DNA of 64,000 bases from NCBI GenBank assembly GCA_034003765.1, contig JAVEXZ010000005.1:37799-101798 (forward strand), read 5' to 3'. Of this stretch, positions 42,900 to 51,269 are shown piece by piece; positions within the stretch are counted from its first letter, which is position 1, and the number at the start of each line of letters is the position of its first letter. Under the pieces are notes generated by a model. The model was not told where the DNA came from. It saw only the letters and a list, made by a program, of their open reading frames with translations, and ran no database searches. The position numbers and the translations under genes were made by a program. The DNA is from JAAZGD01 sp034003765 (lineage in GTDB: Bacteria > Bacillota > Clostridia > Peptostreptococcales > Anaerovoracaceae).

Positions 42900-43793
42900 A
42901 TGCAAAGCTACAAAAAGAAATTACCCCTATTGGTAGGGGCACTTTTACTATCAATGGCTTTACTAGCTGCTGGCTTAGTTGCCTGCAAGGATAATACCCA
43001 GAAGCCAGAGATGACCGACAAAGAGAGAATAATGAGCTTAATGGAAAAGTCCTTCTTTTTTGAGGCGGCTCCCGAAGACTTGTATTTTGGGGAAGCCATA
43101 GAGGAATCCTTTACTGATCAAGAGGTAACCCTAAAATATCTTGGGGCATTTAGTGATGGTGAAGGAATATATTTATTTGTGGACATAATTGACCAAGCGG
43201 GGATATTTTTTGCAGAACAGGATAGTCCCTATTACGCTTCAATAAATGAATATGATTTCTTTGAGAAAGCTGGATACACAGATAGCAGAGTTTATGACGT
43301 TTTGGACTATAATACGGAAGAAAATACTGTAACGGTATGCTTTGAATACATAGGATTACTGGAAGAGGATAATATTTCTTTTCACATTTATTCAATGGGT
43401 GGAGATGTAAGCGGGACTAGGCCAGCCCTAACAGGTGATTGGGAAATAAAATTTGCTCTTACAGACTCTTTAGCAAAACCCCTGGAAGCCGATAAATTCC
43501 TTAACCATAATGGCTATGACTTTTTAGTGAAAAGAGCTGTTATATCACCAGTTAAGATTACCCTATTTGCGAAAAGAGAAGATGTACCTAATGAAATGAT
43601 GGGAATACAGCCAAAGGATTTAGACATAAAGCTTGTATATAAGAATGGTGAAAGCCTCGGTGTATCAGGAGATTCTGGTTATGCCCACGTAAATCAAAAA
43701 GGCTATATGTTTAGAATAATTCATACCGCTAAGGATTATCAGGATATAGTTGGATTGGAAGTTAACGGGGTGCTTTTTCCTGTGGTAGAATAG
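42900..43793 (+). CDS. Lipoprotein of unknown function
   Basis: The 297-residue protein begins MQSYKKKLPLLVGALLLSMA and reaches an LVAC lipobox, so it should be anchored outside the membrane. The mature sequence has an acidic helical start (MTDKERIMSLMEKSFFFEA) and then two beta-rich halves with Ig-like strand patterns (TLKYLGAFSDGEGIYLFVDI, FLVKRAVISPVKITLFAKRED). That order resembles DUF4179/DUF5643-type extracellular domains, but only loosely. AGGAGG is upstream. No neighbour suggests a role. Confidence 0.8.
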   Translation: MQSYKKKLPLLVGALLLSMALLAAGLVACKDNTQKPEMTDKERIMSLMEKSFFFEAAPEDLYFGEAIEESFTDQEVTLKYLGAFSDGEGIYLFVDIIDQAGIFFAEQDSPYYASINEYDFFEKAGYTDSRVYDVLDYNTEENTVTVCFEYIGLLEEDNISFHIYSMGGDVSGTRPALTGDWEIKFALTDSLAKPLEADKFLNHNGYDFLVKRAVISPVKITLFAKREDVPNEMMGIQPKDLDIKLVYKNGESLGVSGDSGYAHVNQKGYMFRIIHTAKDYQDIVGLEVNGVLFPVVE

Positions 43794-44018
43794 AATAATT
43801 GAAACCTAGAGAAGAACCGCCTACATTGAAGATATAAGAGATTGTTTTTTGTGGGTTTTTTTAGTGTACGGCAAACCCTTAGTAAATCTATATGTGGAGC
43901 TTTCAGTACGATTCAGTACGGTAATTATTATAAAGAATCAATCAGTTGAAGAGAGCATATTATTGTTGTAGGATGTAAAGAATAGTTAATATCATAATAT
44001 AATAGTTGAGGAATTTTG

Positions 44019-44603
44019 ATGAAAACATGTATATTAATGGCTAGTCCCAGGAAGTGGGGTAACACAGCTTCTCTTTTAGAGCCTTTTACTAATGAATTAT
44101 CAATTTGTGGGATACAGCATAAAACAATTTACCTATACGATCAGGTGATATTACCCTGTATTGGCTGCAAGATATGCCAGGATGATTGGGTAAATTTTGG
44201 GTGCCCGCTTGAAGATGATGTCCAAACAATATTTGATGAAATTCTTTCTTGCGATATGCTTGTGCTAGCCACACCAATTTACGCATGGTACTGTACAGCG
44301 CCTATGAAAGCCCTTCTTGACCGGCTAGCCTATGGAATGAATAAGTACTATGGTAATGAAAAAGGCCCATCCCTTTGGTCAGGAAAGAAGTTGAGCATGA
44401 TAACAACTTGTGGTTACCCTCCAGAAAAAGGCTCGGACATATTTCAAGTAGGAATAGAGCGATATTGTAAGCATTCACAGCTTATATTTTCAGGAGTCAT
44501 TTCAGAACATGATAGGGGAAGCCAAGTGCCTTTTATGGATGAGGAAAAAGAAAGAGGTGTTCGAAATCTAGCCAGGTCTTTTAATATGGCACTCCCGAGA
44601 TGA
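44019..44603 (+). CDS. NAD(P)H-dependent FMN reductase / flavodoxin-fold protein
   Basis: The 194-residue protein starts MKTCILMASPRKWGNTASLL, the FMN phosphate-binding loop of the flavodoxin-like reductases. Next come LPCIGCKICQDDW, a pair of cysteines as in iron-sulfur flavoproteins, and MLVLATPIYAWYCTAPMKALLDR. The ligands for a cluster are incomplete (CIGCKIC...GCP), so it may be a plain flavoprotein. Its last codons (ALPR-stop) are encoded by a sequence identical to the 3' end of the tRNA-Arg at 45.0 kb, so the natural C-terminus may have been overwritten. Confidence 0.88.
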   Translation: MKTCILMASPRKWGNTASLLEPFTNELSICGIQHKTIYLYDQVILPCIGCKICQDDWVNFGCPLEDDVQTIFDEILSCDMLVLATPIYAWYCTAPMKALLDRLAYGMNKYYGNEKGPSLWSGKKLSMITTCGYPPEKGSDIFQVGIERYCKHSQLIFSGVISEHDRGSQVPFMDEEKERGVRNLARSFNMALPR

Positions 44604-44975
44604 TTCGAACATCCTCCGGCACGCTAGGCGTGCTCCATAGGGGGCTCTGCCCCCTCTTGGCGACTCCTTTGGAGTCTGTCACCCCCGAAGTAGTGATCCG
44701 TTACATATTTATTATGGGTTGTAACTCAAATGGGGAAGAGCTTCTTCCCCAAGCCCTATCTCGTCGGATGTTCGAACACCCAGAACACAAGAAAAATAAC
44801 GAACCACCTACGGTGATTCGTTATTTTTATGGCACTCCCGAGATGATTTAGCATCTGCTCACCTAGTTCGCATCTGCCGTCCTGCGCCCAAGCACAGGGC
44901 TTGGACCGTCTCCCTAAAAAGTATCCACGATACTTTTTTTAACACTCGACGCATTTTCATGTTCGAATCATCTCT
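44586..44975. repeat. Array of tRNA-Arg 3'-end fragments and GC-rich hairpins
   Basis: ATGGCACTCCCGAGATGATT, the reverse complement of the 3' end of the tRNA-Arg gene, recurs at 44586 (29 bases shared) and 44829 (20 bases). Each starts a module that closes with an inverted T-arm piece: TTCGAACATCC/GGATGTTCGAA for the first (to 44776), GAGATGATT/AATCATCTC for the second (to 44974). Within the first are four successive hairpins: GGCACGC.GCGTGC, AGGGGGC.GCCCCCT, GACTCC.GGAGTC and GGGGAAG.CTTCCCC. The second has CCAAGC.GCTTGG and AAAAGTATC.GATACTTTT. No coding frame is supported. Confidence 0.85.
44792..44828 (-). terminator. tRNA-type terminator hairpin abutting the second tRNA fragment
   Basis: AAAAATAACGAACCACC pairs with GGTGATTCGTTATTTTT with one mismatch and a three-base loop. 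On the minus strand it directly follows the CCA-end of a tRNA 3' fragment and ends in TTTTT, so it looks like the terminator of a lost tRNA copy. Confidence 0.6.
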
Positions 44976-44987
44976 TTAGGACAATAT

Positions 44988-45020
44988 AAAGGAAGAACCG
45001 CCTATGGCGATTCTTCCTTT
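44988..45020 (-). terminator. Terminator of the tRNA-Arg gene
   Basis: AAAGGAAGAACCGCC pairs with GGCGATTCTTCCTTT around TAT. On the minus strand it starts directly after the tRNA CCA and ends CCTTTAT. Confidence 0.75.
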
Positions 45021-45021
45021 A

Positions 45022-45097
45022 TGGCACTCCCGAGATGATTCGAACATCCGACGCACGGTTTAGGAAACCGACGCTCTATCCTCTGAGCTACGGGAGC
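45022..45097 (-). tRNA. tRNA-Arg (anticodon CCU)
   Basis: The minus strand from 45097 folds into a cloverleaf: acceptor GCTCCCG with CGGGAGT, D arm GCTC-AGAGGATA-GAGC, anticodon loop TTCCTAA with anticodon CCT, and T arm GGATG-TTCGAAT-CATCT. The discriminator is G and CCA is encoded. It reads AGG codons. The anticodon stem has one T-T mismatch at its base. Confidence 0.92.
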
Positions 45098-45135
45098 AAG
45101 TCACTTTGATATACTATCACAGGGGACTTGGGTTT

Positions 45136-46095
45136 TCAATGATTTTTCCTAGACCATTCAACCTTAAGTGTGTCTAGCTTTAGAGACTCATCAAAGCTTT
45201 TGCTAAGGACCACAAAACCCGAACCGAAAAATGTTTCTCGAAGAGACTCCATAGTAGCTGGCAAGGTAGATGATAGGACTCCATAAAATTCCTGGCAGTG
45301 ATTCAGCAAAATACTGCCTATACTTTGGCTATCTGCTGACTTCTTTACAAAAGGACCTTCAAGAACGGTTTCATCCTTTATAGCTACAAAACCAACAATA
45401 TCATCATTTTCTGTATATAAGAAAACTCGATCAGTGTGTAGATATCTTTCGCGAACAATGTCGTAGATTTCATGCCAATAAGAAGAATCCAAGTGAGGAT
45501 ACCATCTCATATTATTATCAAGCCAAAGGCCCATAATGGTCCCAATATCATCAGGTCCCGAAGTTCTAATTACAGGTAAGAGGAAGGAAATCCGTCTTTT
45601 TCTTTGAAAGACTCGTAGATCAAAGTAGCGATTTACAAGGTATGCGATGAGAATACCAAAAATAGTTTCAACTAGTCGCATGGTTCCATAAATAATAGGT
45701 GGTTGGTCCTTTTCACCAAGAAGTATCATCAAGAAAACCACAAGGCTTATAATAGTGCTGGCTTGTACTTTAAAGATATTGCAAAGGTAGATAATAAGCA
45801 CAACATTAATAATGGCTAAGACAGTTGCCACCTTTATGCCTGATTCAACAAGGAGCATTAGGGTTATTATTCCCAGAACAGAACCAATAAATGTCCCAAT
45901 AGTTCTTTCTATTCCTGTGGTTAGGGAGTTTTGATAGCTGGACTTCATGCAGATAATAGCAGTTATGGAGGCTTGAATCCCGTCGCTAATACCTATGATT
46001 TGAAAGAGTATTAGGCAAAAACCAACGGCAAAAGCAGTTTTTATATTTCGCATCCCTATTTTAAATCTCGAGTCCATTTTTTTGCTCCTAGCCAA
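45136..46095 (-). CDS. ArAE/FUSC-type membrane protein fused to a GNAT acetyltransferase domain
   Basis: The 319 residues comprise an N-terminal membrane half (about 1-160) with the aromatic-acid-exporter pattern GMRNIKTAFAVGFCLILFQI, MKSSYQNSLTTGIERTIGTF and ETIFGILIAYLVNRYFD. A soluble half (about 175-300) looks like a GNAT acetyltransferase: IRTSGPDDIGTIMGLWLDNN, RVFLYTENDDIVGFVAIKD and the acetyl-CoA-loop-like SQSIGSILLNHC. The usual second part of such exporters is a different cytoplasmic domain. One continuous frame covers both. Role unknown; it could acetylate a cargo or the transporter itself. Confidence 0.8.
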   Translation of the reverse strand: MARSKKMDSRFKIGMRNIKTAFAVGFCLILFQIIGISDGIQASITAIICMKSSYQNSLTTGIERTIGTFIGSVLGIITLMLLVESGIKVATVLAIINVVLIIYLCNIFKVQASTIISLVVFLMILLGEKDQPPIIYGTMRLVETIFGILIAYLVNRYFDLRVFQRKRRISFLLPVIRTSGPDDIGTIMGLWLDNNMRWYPHLDSSYWHEIYDIVRERYLHTDRVFLYTENDDIVGFVAIKDETVLEGPFVKKSADSQSIGSILLNHCQEFYGVLSSTLPATMESLRETFFGSGFVVLSKSFDESLKLDTLKVEWSRKNH

Positions 46096-46298
46096 AAATA
46101 ATTACAGAATCAAATTAGATAAAACAAACTTTTCACTAACATCAAAGACAGCACAAATATTCTTTTTCTAGTCAGTTTTATAACCATTAGAATTCCTACA
46201 ATATATTGCAAATAAATTTTTGGGAATTTGCTAAGTTATTTAGCAATTAATTTAGTTTAAGCCATCAAAGATATTACCAAAATCACATTATAGATTTG

Positions 46299-47288
46299 TC
46301 ATAGGTTTGTCGCTGCAAGCTGTGCCCAATTTGTATCTTCTAGAGCAGCCCGCCCCACACCCACCATATGGCAGGTTCCTTTTTCCAAGAGGCTTTCAAT
46401 ATCCCTAGGGCTCTTAACACCTCCCGTTAGTATAAGGGGAATATTAGTAGCTGCCTTAATGGCTTTTGCTTCCTGGGAAAAATATCCGGGCTTATCATCA
46501 AGTGGATTAATATAGCTACACATACCCCCAGAAATGCTTATTATATCAGCTCCTGATTTTTCAAAAGCCTTAGCGGCAGCCAAGGCATCTTCCATAGTAC
46601 TTCCACCTTCCATATAGTCTAAGGCCCCAAATCGCACTGCGATTAAAAAATCCTCTCCAAGCTTAGTTCTTACCCCATCTATAATTTCCTTGTGTATTCT
46701 TATCCTATTAGTAATACTTCCACCGTACTGGTCGCTTCTCTTATTGGTTAAAGGAGAGTAAAATTGGTTTAAGAGATAACCATGGGCAGAGTGAATTTCT
46801 ACACCATCAAAACCAGCAGCTTTAGCTCGAGTTGCGGCATCTCGAAAAGCACAGACCAATGCTTCTATTTCAGAAATCCCCAGCTCTCTAGGGGCATCTC
46901 CTTTTCTCGGACTTGGAATTTCTGATGGAGCCACAGGTTGAAAGCCTGTAAAATCATTAAAAGTGCAGCTGCCAGCATGGTTAAGCTGTAAAAGCGTTTT
47001 CGACCCATTATTTTTTATGGTCGTAGCCATAACTTCTAGGCCCAAAATCATAGGGTCTGTGGCAGAGGACAATTGACCTAAAGATGTTCTGCCCTCTTGG
47101 GACACAAAGCTGTCGGGAACAACAACAAGAGAAAAGTAGCCACCTCGGCTAAGTTTATCATAATGAGAAATCAAATCAGGGGAAACACTGCCATCAGTAT
47201 GGGCTTTTCCAATGCAGACAGCAGGATGAATCAGTCGATTATGAAAAACATGTGATTTTACGGCTAAAGGTTTTAACAAGAAGCTCAA
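46299..47288 (-). CDS. NADH:flavin oxidoreductase (old yellow enzyme family)
   Basis: The 329-residue FMN-dependent TIM-barrel enzyme has FHNRLIHPAVCIGKAHTDG, the family signature GFDGVEIHSAHGYLLNQFYS followed by PLTNKRSDQYGGS, and phosphate-binding GGVKSPRDIES and MVGVGRAAL. It ends after the barrel, lacking the iron-sulfur and NADPH domains of 2,4-dienoyl-CoA reductase. It should reduce activated C=C bonds of unknown substrates. It stands alone on the minus strand. Confidence 0.92.
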   Translation of the reverse strand: MSFLLKPLAVKSHVFHNRLIHPAVCIGKAHTDGSVSPDLISHYDKLSRGGYFSLVVVPDSFVSQEGRTSLGQLSSATDPMILGLEVMATTIKNNGSKTLLQLNHAGSCTFNDFTGFQPVAPSEIPSPRKGDAPRELGISEIEALVCAFRDAATRAKAAGFDGVEIHSAHGYLLNQFYSPLTNKRSDQYGGSITNRIRIHKEIIDGVRTKLGEDFLIAVRFGALDYMEGGSTMEDALAAAKAFEKSGADIISISGGMCSYINPLDDKPGYFSQEAKAIKAATNIPLILTGGVKSPRDIESLLEKGTCHMVGVGRAALEDTNWAQLAATNL

Positions 47289-47834
47289 TTAAAGGCTCCC
47301 TTCTTTTTCTTATATTATAGAATAGGTAGATCTCAAAAGATATAGTAATTATTGAAACCCTTAAATAGGATAGGGTTCCTCATAACACAATAGAAGAAGG
47401 TACTGAGTAATTACTCCTAGCGTATAAATATGACAGGTTAAACGAATGAACTCCCCAACAAATTGTAATTGTAGAAGCTAAAGGTGAAAGGGGGATAATT
47501 GTTAGATTTGCTTCTTGGAAATTCAACAGGCTAATAATTTTAGGAAGATCAACATTTTCCTAATGTTGGGTTTTTCCCAAGCATATGGTAATATGGAACC
47601 ATTATTGGTGAAACGGGATGAGATGAAGAAGATGAGAATAACAACTGGTCAGAATAGAGGTTATTAAGTCTATCTATCTAAACAGAGATAATATAAAACC
47701 CTAGGGGATAGGGAGATAGCTAGTTTATCCTGTAGCCCTTAAGAGACTGGAAGGACACCCACTTATAAATTGGTGGGAGTATGCCAGGTAATATCCTGGC
47801 AAAATCAAAGTACATGAATAGGAGATTTTAAACT
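47289..47834. other. 546-base intergenic region with hairpins, no gene supported
   Basis: No reading frame is convincing. A plus-strand terminator-like hairpin CAACATT-TTCCT-AATGTTG with GGTTTTT lies at 47550-47575. The 130 bases before the AEC gene contain CCCAC...GTGGG (47758-47777) and TGCCAGG-TAATAT-CCTGGCA (47781-47800), a structured leader that matches no riboswitch class I recognise. Confidence 0.5.
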
Positions 47835-48773
47835 TTGGAAATGATAGTTTTGGGGCTAAGCGTTGTGCTTCCCTTATTTGTTGTAATGTCTATAGGCTAC
47901 CTATCCAGAATAGTGAAACTTATAGATGATAGTGGGGTTGGTGTGGTAAATCGTCTTGTATTTTGGGTCTTTTTGCCAGCAATTCTATTTGTAAGCGTTT
48001 ATGAAACCAACTTACAAGAAGCCTTTAATTTCCCTCTAGTCCTTTTTTCTACCCTAGGAACTACTGTGGTATTCCTGATTTCATTTTTCTTGCTACCAAA
48101 ACTCCAAAAGAAAAGAGATCGATGTGGGGTAATAATTCAGGGCCTTATCCGGGGGAATGAAGTATATTTTGGTTTTCCAATTGTGGTATCTCTTATTGGC
48201 TCCCAATACCTTGGGCTTATGTCCATTGTTGTAGCTTTTGCAGTCTTGTTTTATAATGGCTACTCCATATTTGCCCTAGAATATTTCAAAGGGGACACAG
48301 TAGACAAGCGGGAAATCTCCAAAAACCTTATAACAAATCCCTTTATCCTAGCAACAATCGCCGCGGTTATTATGAACCTTCTAGGGCTAGCAATACCAGC
48401 TGTTTTAATGCAAGGGATTCATTCCCTAGCAGGGGTGGCTACACCCTTGGCTCTTTTCCTTTTAGGTGCTTCCTTTAACTTTACCTCTACAAGAGGCTAC
48501 CTAAAAGAAGTAGTTTGGACCACAATTTTTAGACTTATTATTATTCCTGGAATAGTAATCGCCCTTAGCATCTTACTGGGCTTTTCATCTACTGATACGG
48601 TTATTCTCTTCGTTACTTTTGGGGTTCCTACTGCAGTAGCCAGTTATTCCATGGCTAGGCAGCTTAATGCGGATTATGAACTAGCAAGCCAAATCGTTGT
48701 TTATACATCCTCTTTTGCTATTTTAACAGTTTTTTTATGGACCATTGTATTACAGTTACTCCAAGTGATATAA
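47835..48773 (+). CDS. AEC-family transporter (auxin efflux carrier type)
   Basis: The 312-residue protein has ten hydrophobic segments, with LSVVLPLFVVMSIGYLSRI at the start and the conserved LNRLVFWVFLPAILF-like stretch (here VNRLVFWVFLPAILFVSVYE). GNEVYFGFPIVVSLIG and FGVPTAVASYSMARQLN follow near the two broken helices. Such carriers move organic anions such as malate. Translation probably begins at TTG 47835, ten bases after AGGAG; ATG 47841 is the alternative. A structured leader precedes it. Confidence 0.9.
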   Translation: MEMIVLGLSVVLPLFVVMSIGYLSRIVKLIDDSGVGVVNRLVFWVFLPAILFVSVYETNLQEAFNFPLVLFSTLGTTVVFLISFFLLPKLQKKRDRCGVIIQGLIRGNEVYFGFPIVVSLIGSQYLGLMSIVVAFAVLFYNGYSIFALEYFKGDTVDKREISKNLITNPFILATIAAVIMNLLGLAIPAVLMQGIHSLAGVATPLALFLLGASFNFTSTRGYLKEVVWTTIFRLIIIPGIVIALSILLGFSSTDTVILFVTFGVPTAVASYSMARQLNADYELASQIVVYTSSFAILTVFLWTIVLQLLQVI

Positions 48774-48839
48774 TTAAAACAACAAAAGTGTGGGCGCAGA
48801 TAAAAAGGGATAGTGCATCCTGATTAAAAAAAAATAGTC

Positions 48840-49040
48840 GCTAACTTGGGGGAATAGTATAAAATTCGATATAAAAGACATGGTGCTAACATGGCGGAAT
48901 AGTATAAATTCTGCTAGAAAAGATATGGCGCTAACATGGCGGAATAGTATAAATTCTGCTAGAAAAGATAAGGCGCTAACATGGCGGAATAGTATAAATA
49001 CTGTTATAAAAAATATGCCACTAATAAGGAAATAGTGAAG
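48840..49040. repeat. 45-bp tandem repeat upstream of the aspartate racemase gene
   Basis: Units beginning GCTAAC or a variant occur at 48840, 48885, 48930, 48975 and 49020, exactly 45 bases apart. The core reads GCTAACATGGCGGAATAGTA. Outer units are more diverged. No plus-strand frame runs through it. The gap (48774-49090) holds nothing else except the racemase ribosome site GGGCGGAGG. Confidence 0.95.
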
Positions 49041-49090
49041 CTGACTCATAGAAAGTGATCTGACAAAAACCCAGGGCGGAGGATTTAGCC

Positions 49091-49798
49091 ATGAAAACAA
49101 TAGGGATAATTGGAGGAATGGGGCCCTTGGCCACTGCAGACCTCTATACAAAAATAATAAAATTTACCCAAGCAGAAAAAGATCAAGAACACGTTCCCGT
49201 TATTATTGATAGTAACCCCTTGATTCCTGACCGCACAGCTTACATTCTTCAGGGTGGAGAATCGCCATTACCGGAAATTGTTAAATCAATCAGGCGCCTT
49301 GAGGCTGCAGGATGCGATTTTCTAATTATGCCTTGTAACACAGCACACCATATTATTGACCAAATAAAAGCAACTACCAAAATCCCTTTTATAAACATGA
49401 TGGAAGAAACAGTAAAGGTGGTTGCAGAGATCTACCCTGGAGAAAAAGTGGGACTATTAGCCACCGACGGTACTGCAAAATCTGGAGCATATCACAAGTA
49501 CTTTGAACCACTAGGTCTGGATGTAATTATTCCCAAAGAACACCAAGAAGATGTAATGGACTATATATACCAGGGAGTAAAGACTGGGAATTTGGAAAAA
49601 GATCTTAAGGGCATAGAAATGGCTATTCATGAAATGGAGGCTATGGGTGCAACAATATTTATCTTAGGTTGCACTGAACTTTCGGCAGTATCCCAAAGAA
49701 TCAGAACACTAAATAAGGTTTTATTAGACCCACTTGAAATTCTGGCGGTAAGATCAATCAAGGAAGCCGGTGGAAAAGCAAAGGAGTTGATTAGATGA
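49091..49798 (+). CDS. Aspartate/glutamate racemase family protein
   Basis: The 235-residue protein starts KTIGIIGGMGPLATADLYTK, the phosphate-type loop of the cofactor-independent aspartate racemase family. It has both catalytic cysteines, in IMPCNTAHHII and ILGCTELSAV. It probably interconverts D- and L-aspartate. Its TGA stop overlaps the ATG of the next gene, so the two are translationally coupled. Confidence 0.93.
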   Translation: MKTIGIIGGMGPLATADLYTKIIKFTQAEKDQEHVPVIIDSNPLIPDRTAYILQGGESPLPEIVKSIRRLEAAGCDFLIMPCNTAHHIIDQIKATTKIPFINMMEETVKVVAEIYPGEKVGLLATDGTAKSGAYHKYFEPLGLDVIIPKEHQEDVMDYIYQGVKTGNLEKDLKGIEMAIHEMEAMGATIFILGCTELSAVSQRIRTLNKVLLDPLEILAVRSIKEAGGKAKELIR

Positions 49799-51195
49799 AC
49801 GTTTTAGCAGGATTTTTATTGCCCCACCCCCCTCTTATTATTAAAGAGGTTGGAAGAGGTCAAGAAAATGAAATCGAGAAAACCAGAGAAGCTTATAGAC
49901 AAGTAGGCCAAAAAATCAGTGAGTTAAAGCCGGAAACAATGGTAATCATTTCCCCTCATTCAATTATGTATTCAGATTACTTTCACATTTCACCAGGCAA
50001 ACTTGCTCAGGGTGATTTTTCTAATTTTGGGGTAGAAAAAAGTGTTTCCCTCCGAGTTGAATATGACCAGGATTTTGTAAAAACACTTTCTGCAAAAGCA
50101 ATGGACCAAGGGATCATGGCCGGTACCCAAGGGGAAAAAAGCAAAGCCCTGGACCATGGAAGCTCAGTACCAATTGCTATGATCAAAGAATACTACAGGG
50201 ATTTCAAAGTGGTTAGAATTGGAATTTCCGGACAATCCCTAGTCCAACATTATCGACTCGGGAAAACAATTACCCAAACAGCAAAAGCACTAAATAGAAA
50301 AGTGATTGTCATTGCAAGTGGCGATATGTCGCATAAGCTGTTATCGGAAGGCCCTTATGGCTTTGCTCCTGAAGGACCTGTCTTTGACGAAAAAATCCAA
50401 CATATAGTAGAGACGGGAAATTTCCAAGAGCTTATGGAAATAAGCGGCCACTTTTGCGAAGAGGCGGCTGAATGCGGACTTAGACCCTTGGTTACCTTGG
50501 CTGGAGCCCTAGATGGAAGGGATGTAGATTCAAAGTCTCTTTCCTATGAAGGACCATTTGGGGTAGGTTATTTGGTGGCCAGCTTTTTACCCTTGGGAGA
50601 AAATCCAAATAGACATTTTGATGTGTCTTTTGAAAAGGAAGAAAGACAACGACTAGAAAAAGAGCAAAACAAGGAAGATGCCTTTGTCCAGCTAGCTCGA
50701 AGATCTTTAGAGACCAAAATCAAAGAGCATAGAGAAATAGGGCTAGATGAAATTCCCCAAGAATTACTAACAGAAGAACTTAGAGAGAAACAGGCGGGAG
50801 TTTTTGTTAGCCTAAAAAAACACGGAGAACTAAGAGGCTGTATTGGGACTACTTTTCCGGTTCAAAAATCTATAGGTTGGGAAATCCTTCGCAATGCAAT
50901 AAGCGCTGGTTTAGAAGACCCAAGATTTGATTCCGTATCCTTAGAAGAATTACCCTTTTTAGAGTATAGTGTGGATGTACTTGGAAATGCAGAAGCGGCT
51001 GCCACAATGGATGACCTTGACCCTGTAGAGTATGGTGTAATTGTAGAAAGTGGCTATAGAAAAGGCTTGTTACTTCCCAACCTTGAGGGAGTAGATACCC
51101 CAGAAAAGCAGGTATCCATTGCTCTTCAAAAGGCGGGAATACGAGAAGGAGAGCCCTATACCATGAAGCGGTTCAAGGTAACAAGGCATAAATAA
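49795..51195 (+). CDS. MEMO-AMMECR1 fusion protein (AmmeMemoRadiSam system)
   Basis: The 466 residues contain an N-terminal MEMO-like, LigB-related domain (LLPHPPLIIKEVGRGQENE, MVIISPHSIMYSDYFHI, LDHGSSVPIAMI, VIASGDMSHKL) and a C-terminal AMMECR1 domain (about 290-466) with the hallmark ELRGCIGTTFPVQKSIGWEI and ISAGLEDPRFDSVSLEEL. The fusion occurs with a radical SAM protein in many anaerobes. The chemistry is unknown, although the MEMO part may bind a metal through its histidines. The radical SAM gene follows after 74 bases. Confidence 0.93.
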   Translation: MNVLAGFLLPHPPLIIKEVGRGQENEIEKTREAYRQVGQKISELKPETMVIISPHSIMYSDYFHISPGKLAQGDFSNFGVEKSVSLRVEYDQDFVKTLSAKAMDQGIMAGTQGEKSKALDHGSSVPIAMIKEYYRDFKVVRIGISGQSLVQHYRLGKTITQTAKALNRKVIVIASGDMSHKLLSEGPYGFAPEGPVFDEKIQHIVETGNFQELMEISGHFCEEAAECGLRPLVTLAGALDGRDVDSKSLSYEGPFGVGYLVASFLPLGENPNRHFDVSFEKEERQRLEKEQNKEDAFVQLARRSLETKIKEHREIGLDEIPQELLTEELREKQAGVFVSLKKHGELRGCIGTTFPVQKSIGWEILRNAISAGLEDPRFDSVSLEELPFLEYSVDVLGNAEAAATMDDLDPVEYGVIVESGYRKGLLLPNLEGVDTPEKQVSIALQKAGIREGEPYTMKRFKVTRHK

Positions 51196-51269
51196 AAGCT
51201 AAAAAATATCTGCATAATAAAAAGTCCATAAATTACAACATCTAGTAAAAGAAGGAACAGGCAAAGGCC

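Noticed and set aside
44600..44851. 83-residue frame beginning inside the flavoprotein end
   Set aside because: It runs through hairpins and tRNA fragments, has no ribosome site and no protein-like composition.
47700..47834. T-box or TPP riboswitch before the AEC gene
   Set aside because: The conserved T-box GGTGG antiterminator and TPP motifs are not present.
48840..49040. Protein-coding 15-residue repeat on the minus strand
   Set aside because: The 45-bp period keeps a frame open by arithmetic; no start signal and it overlaps the next gene's leader.
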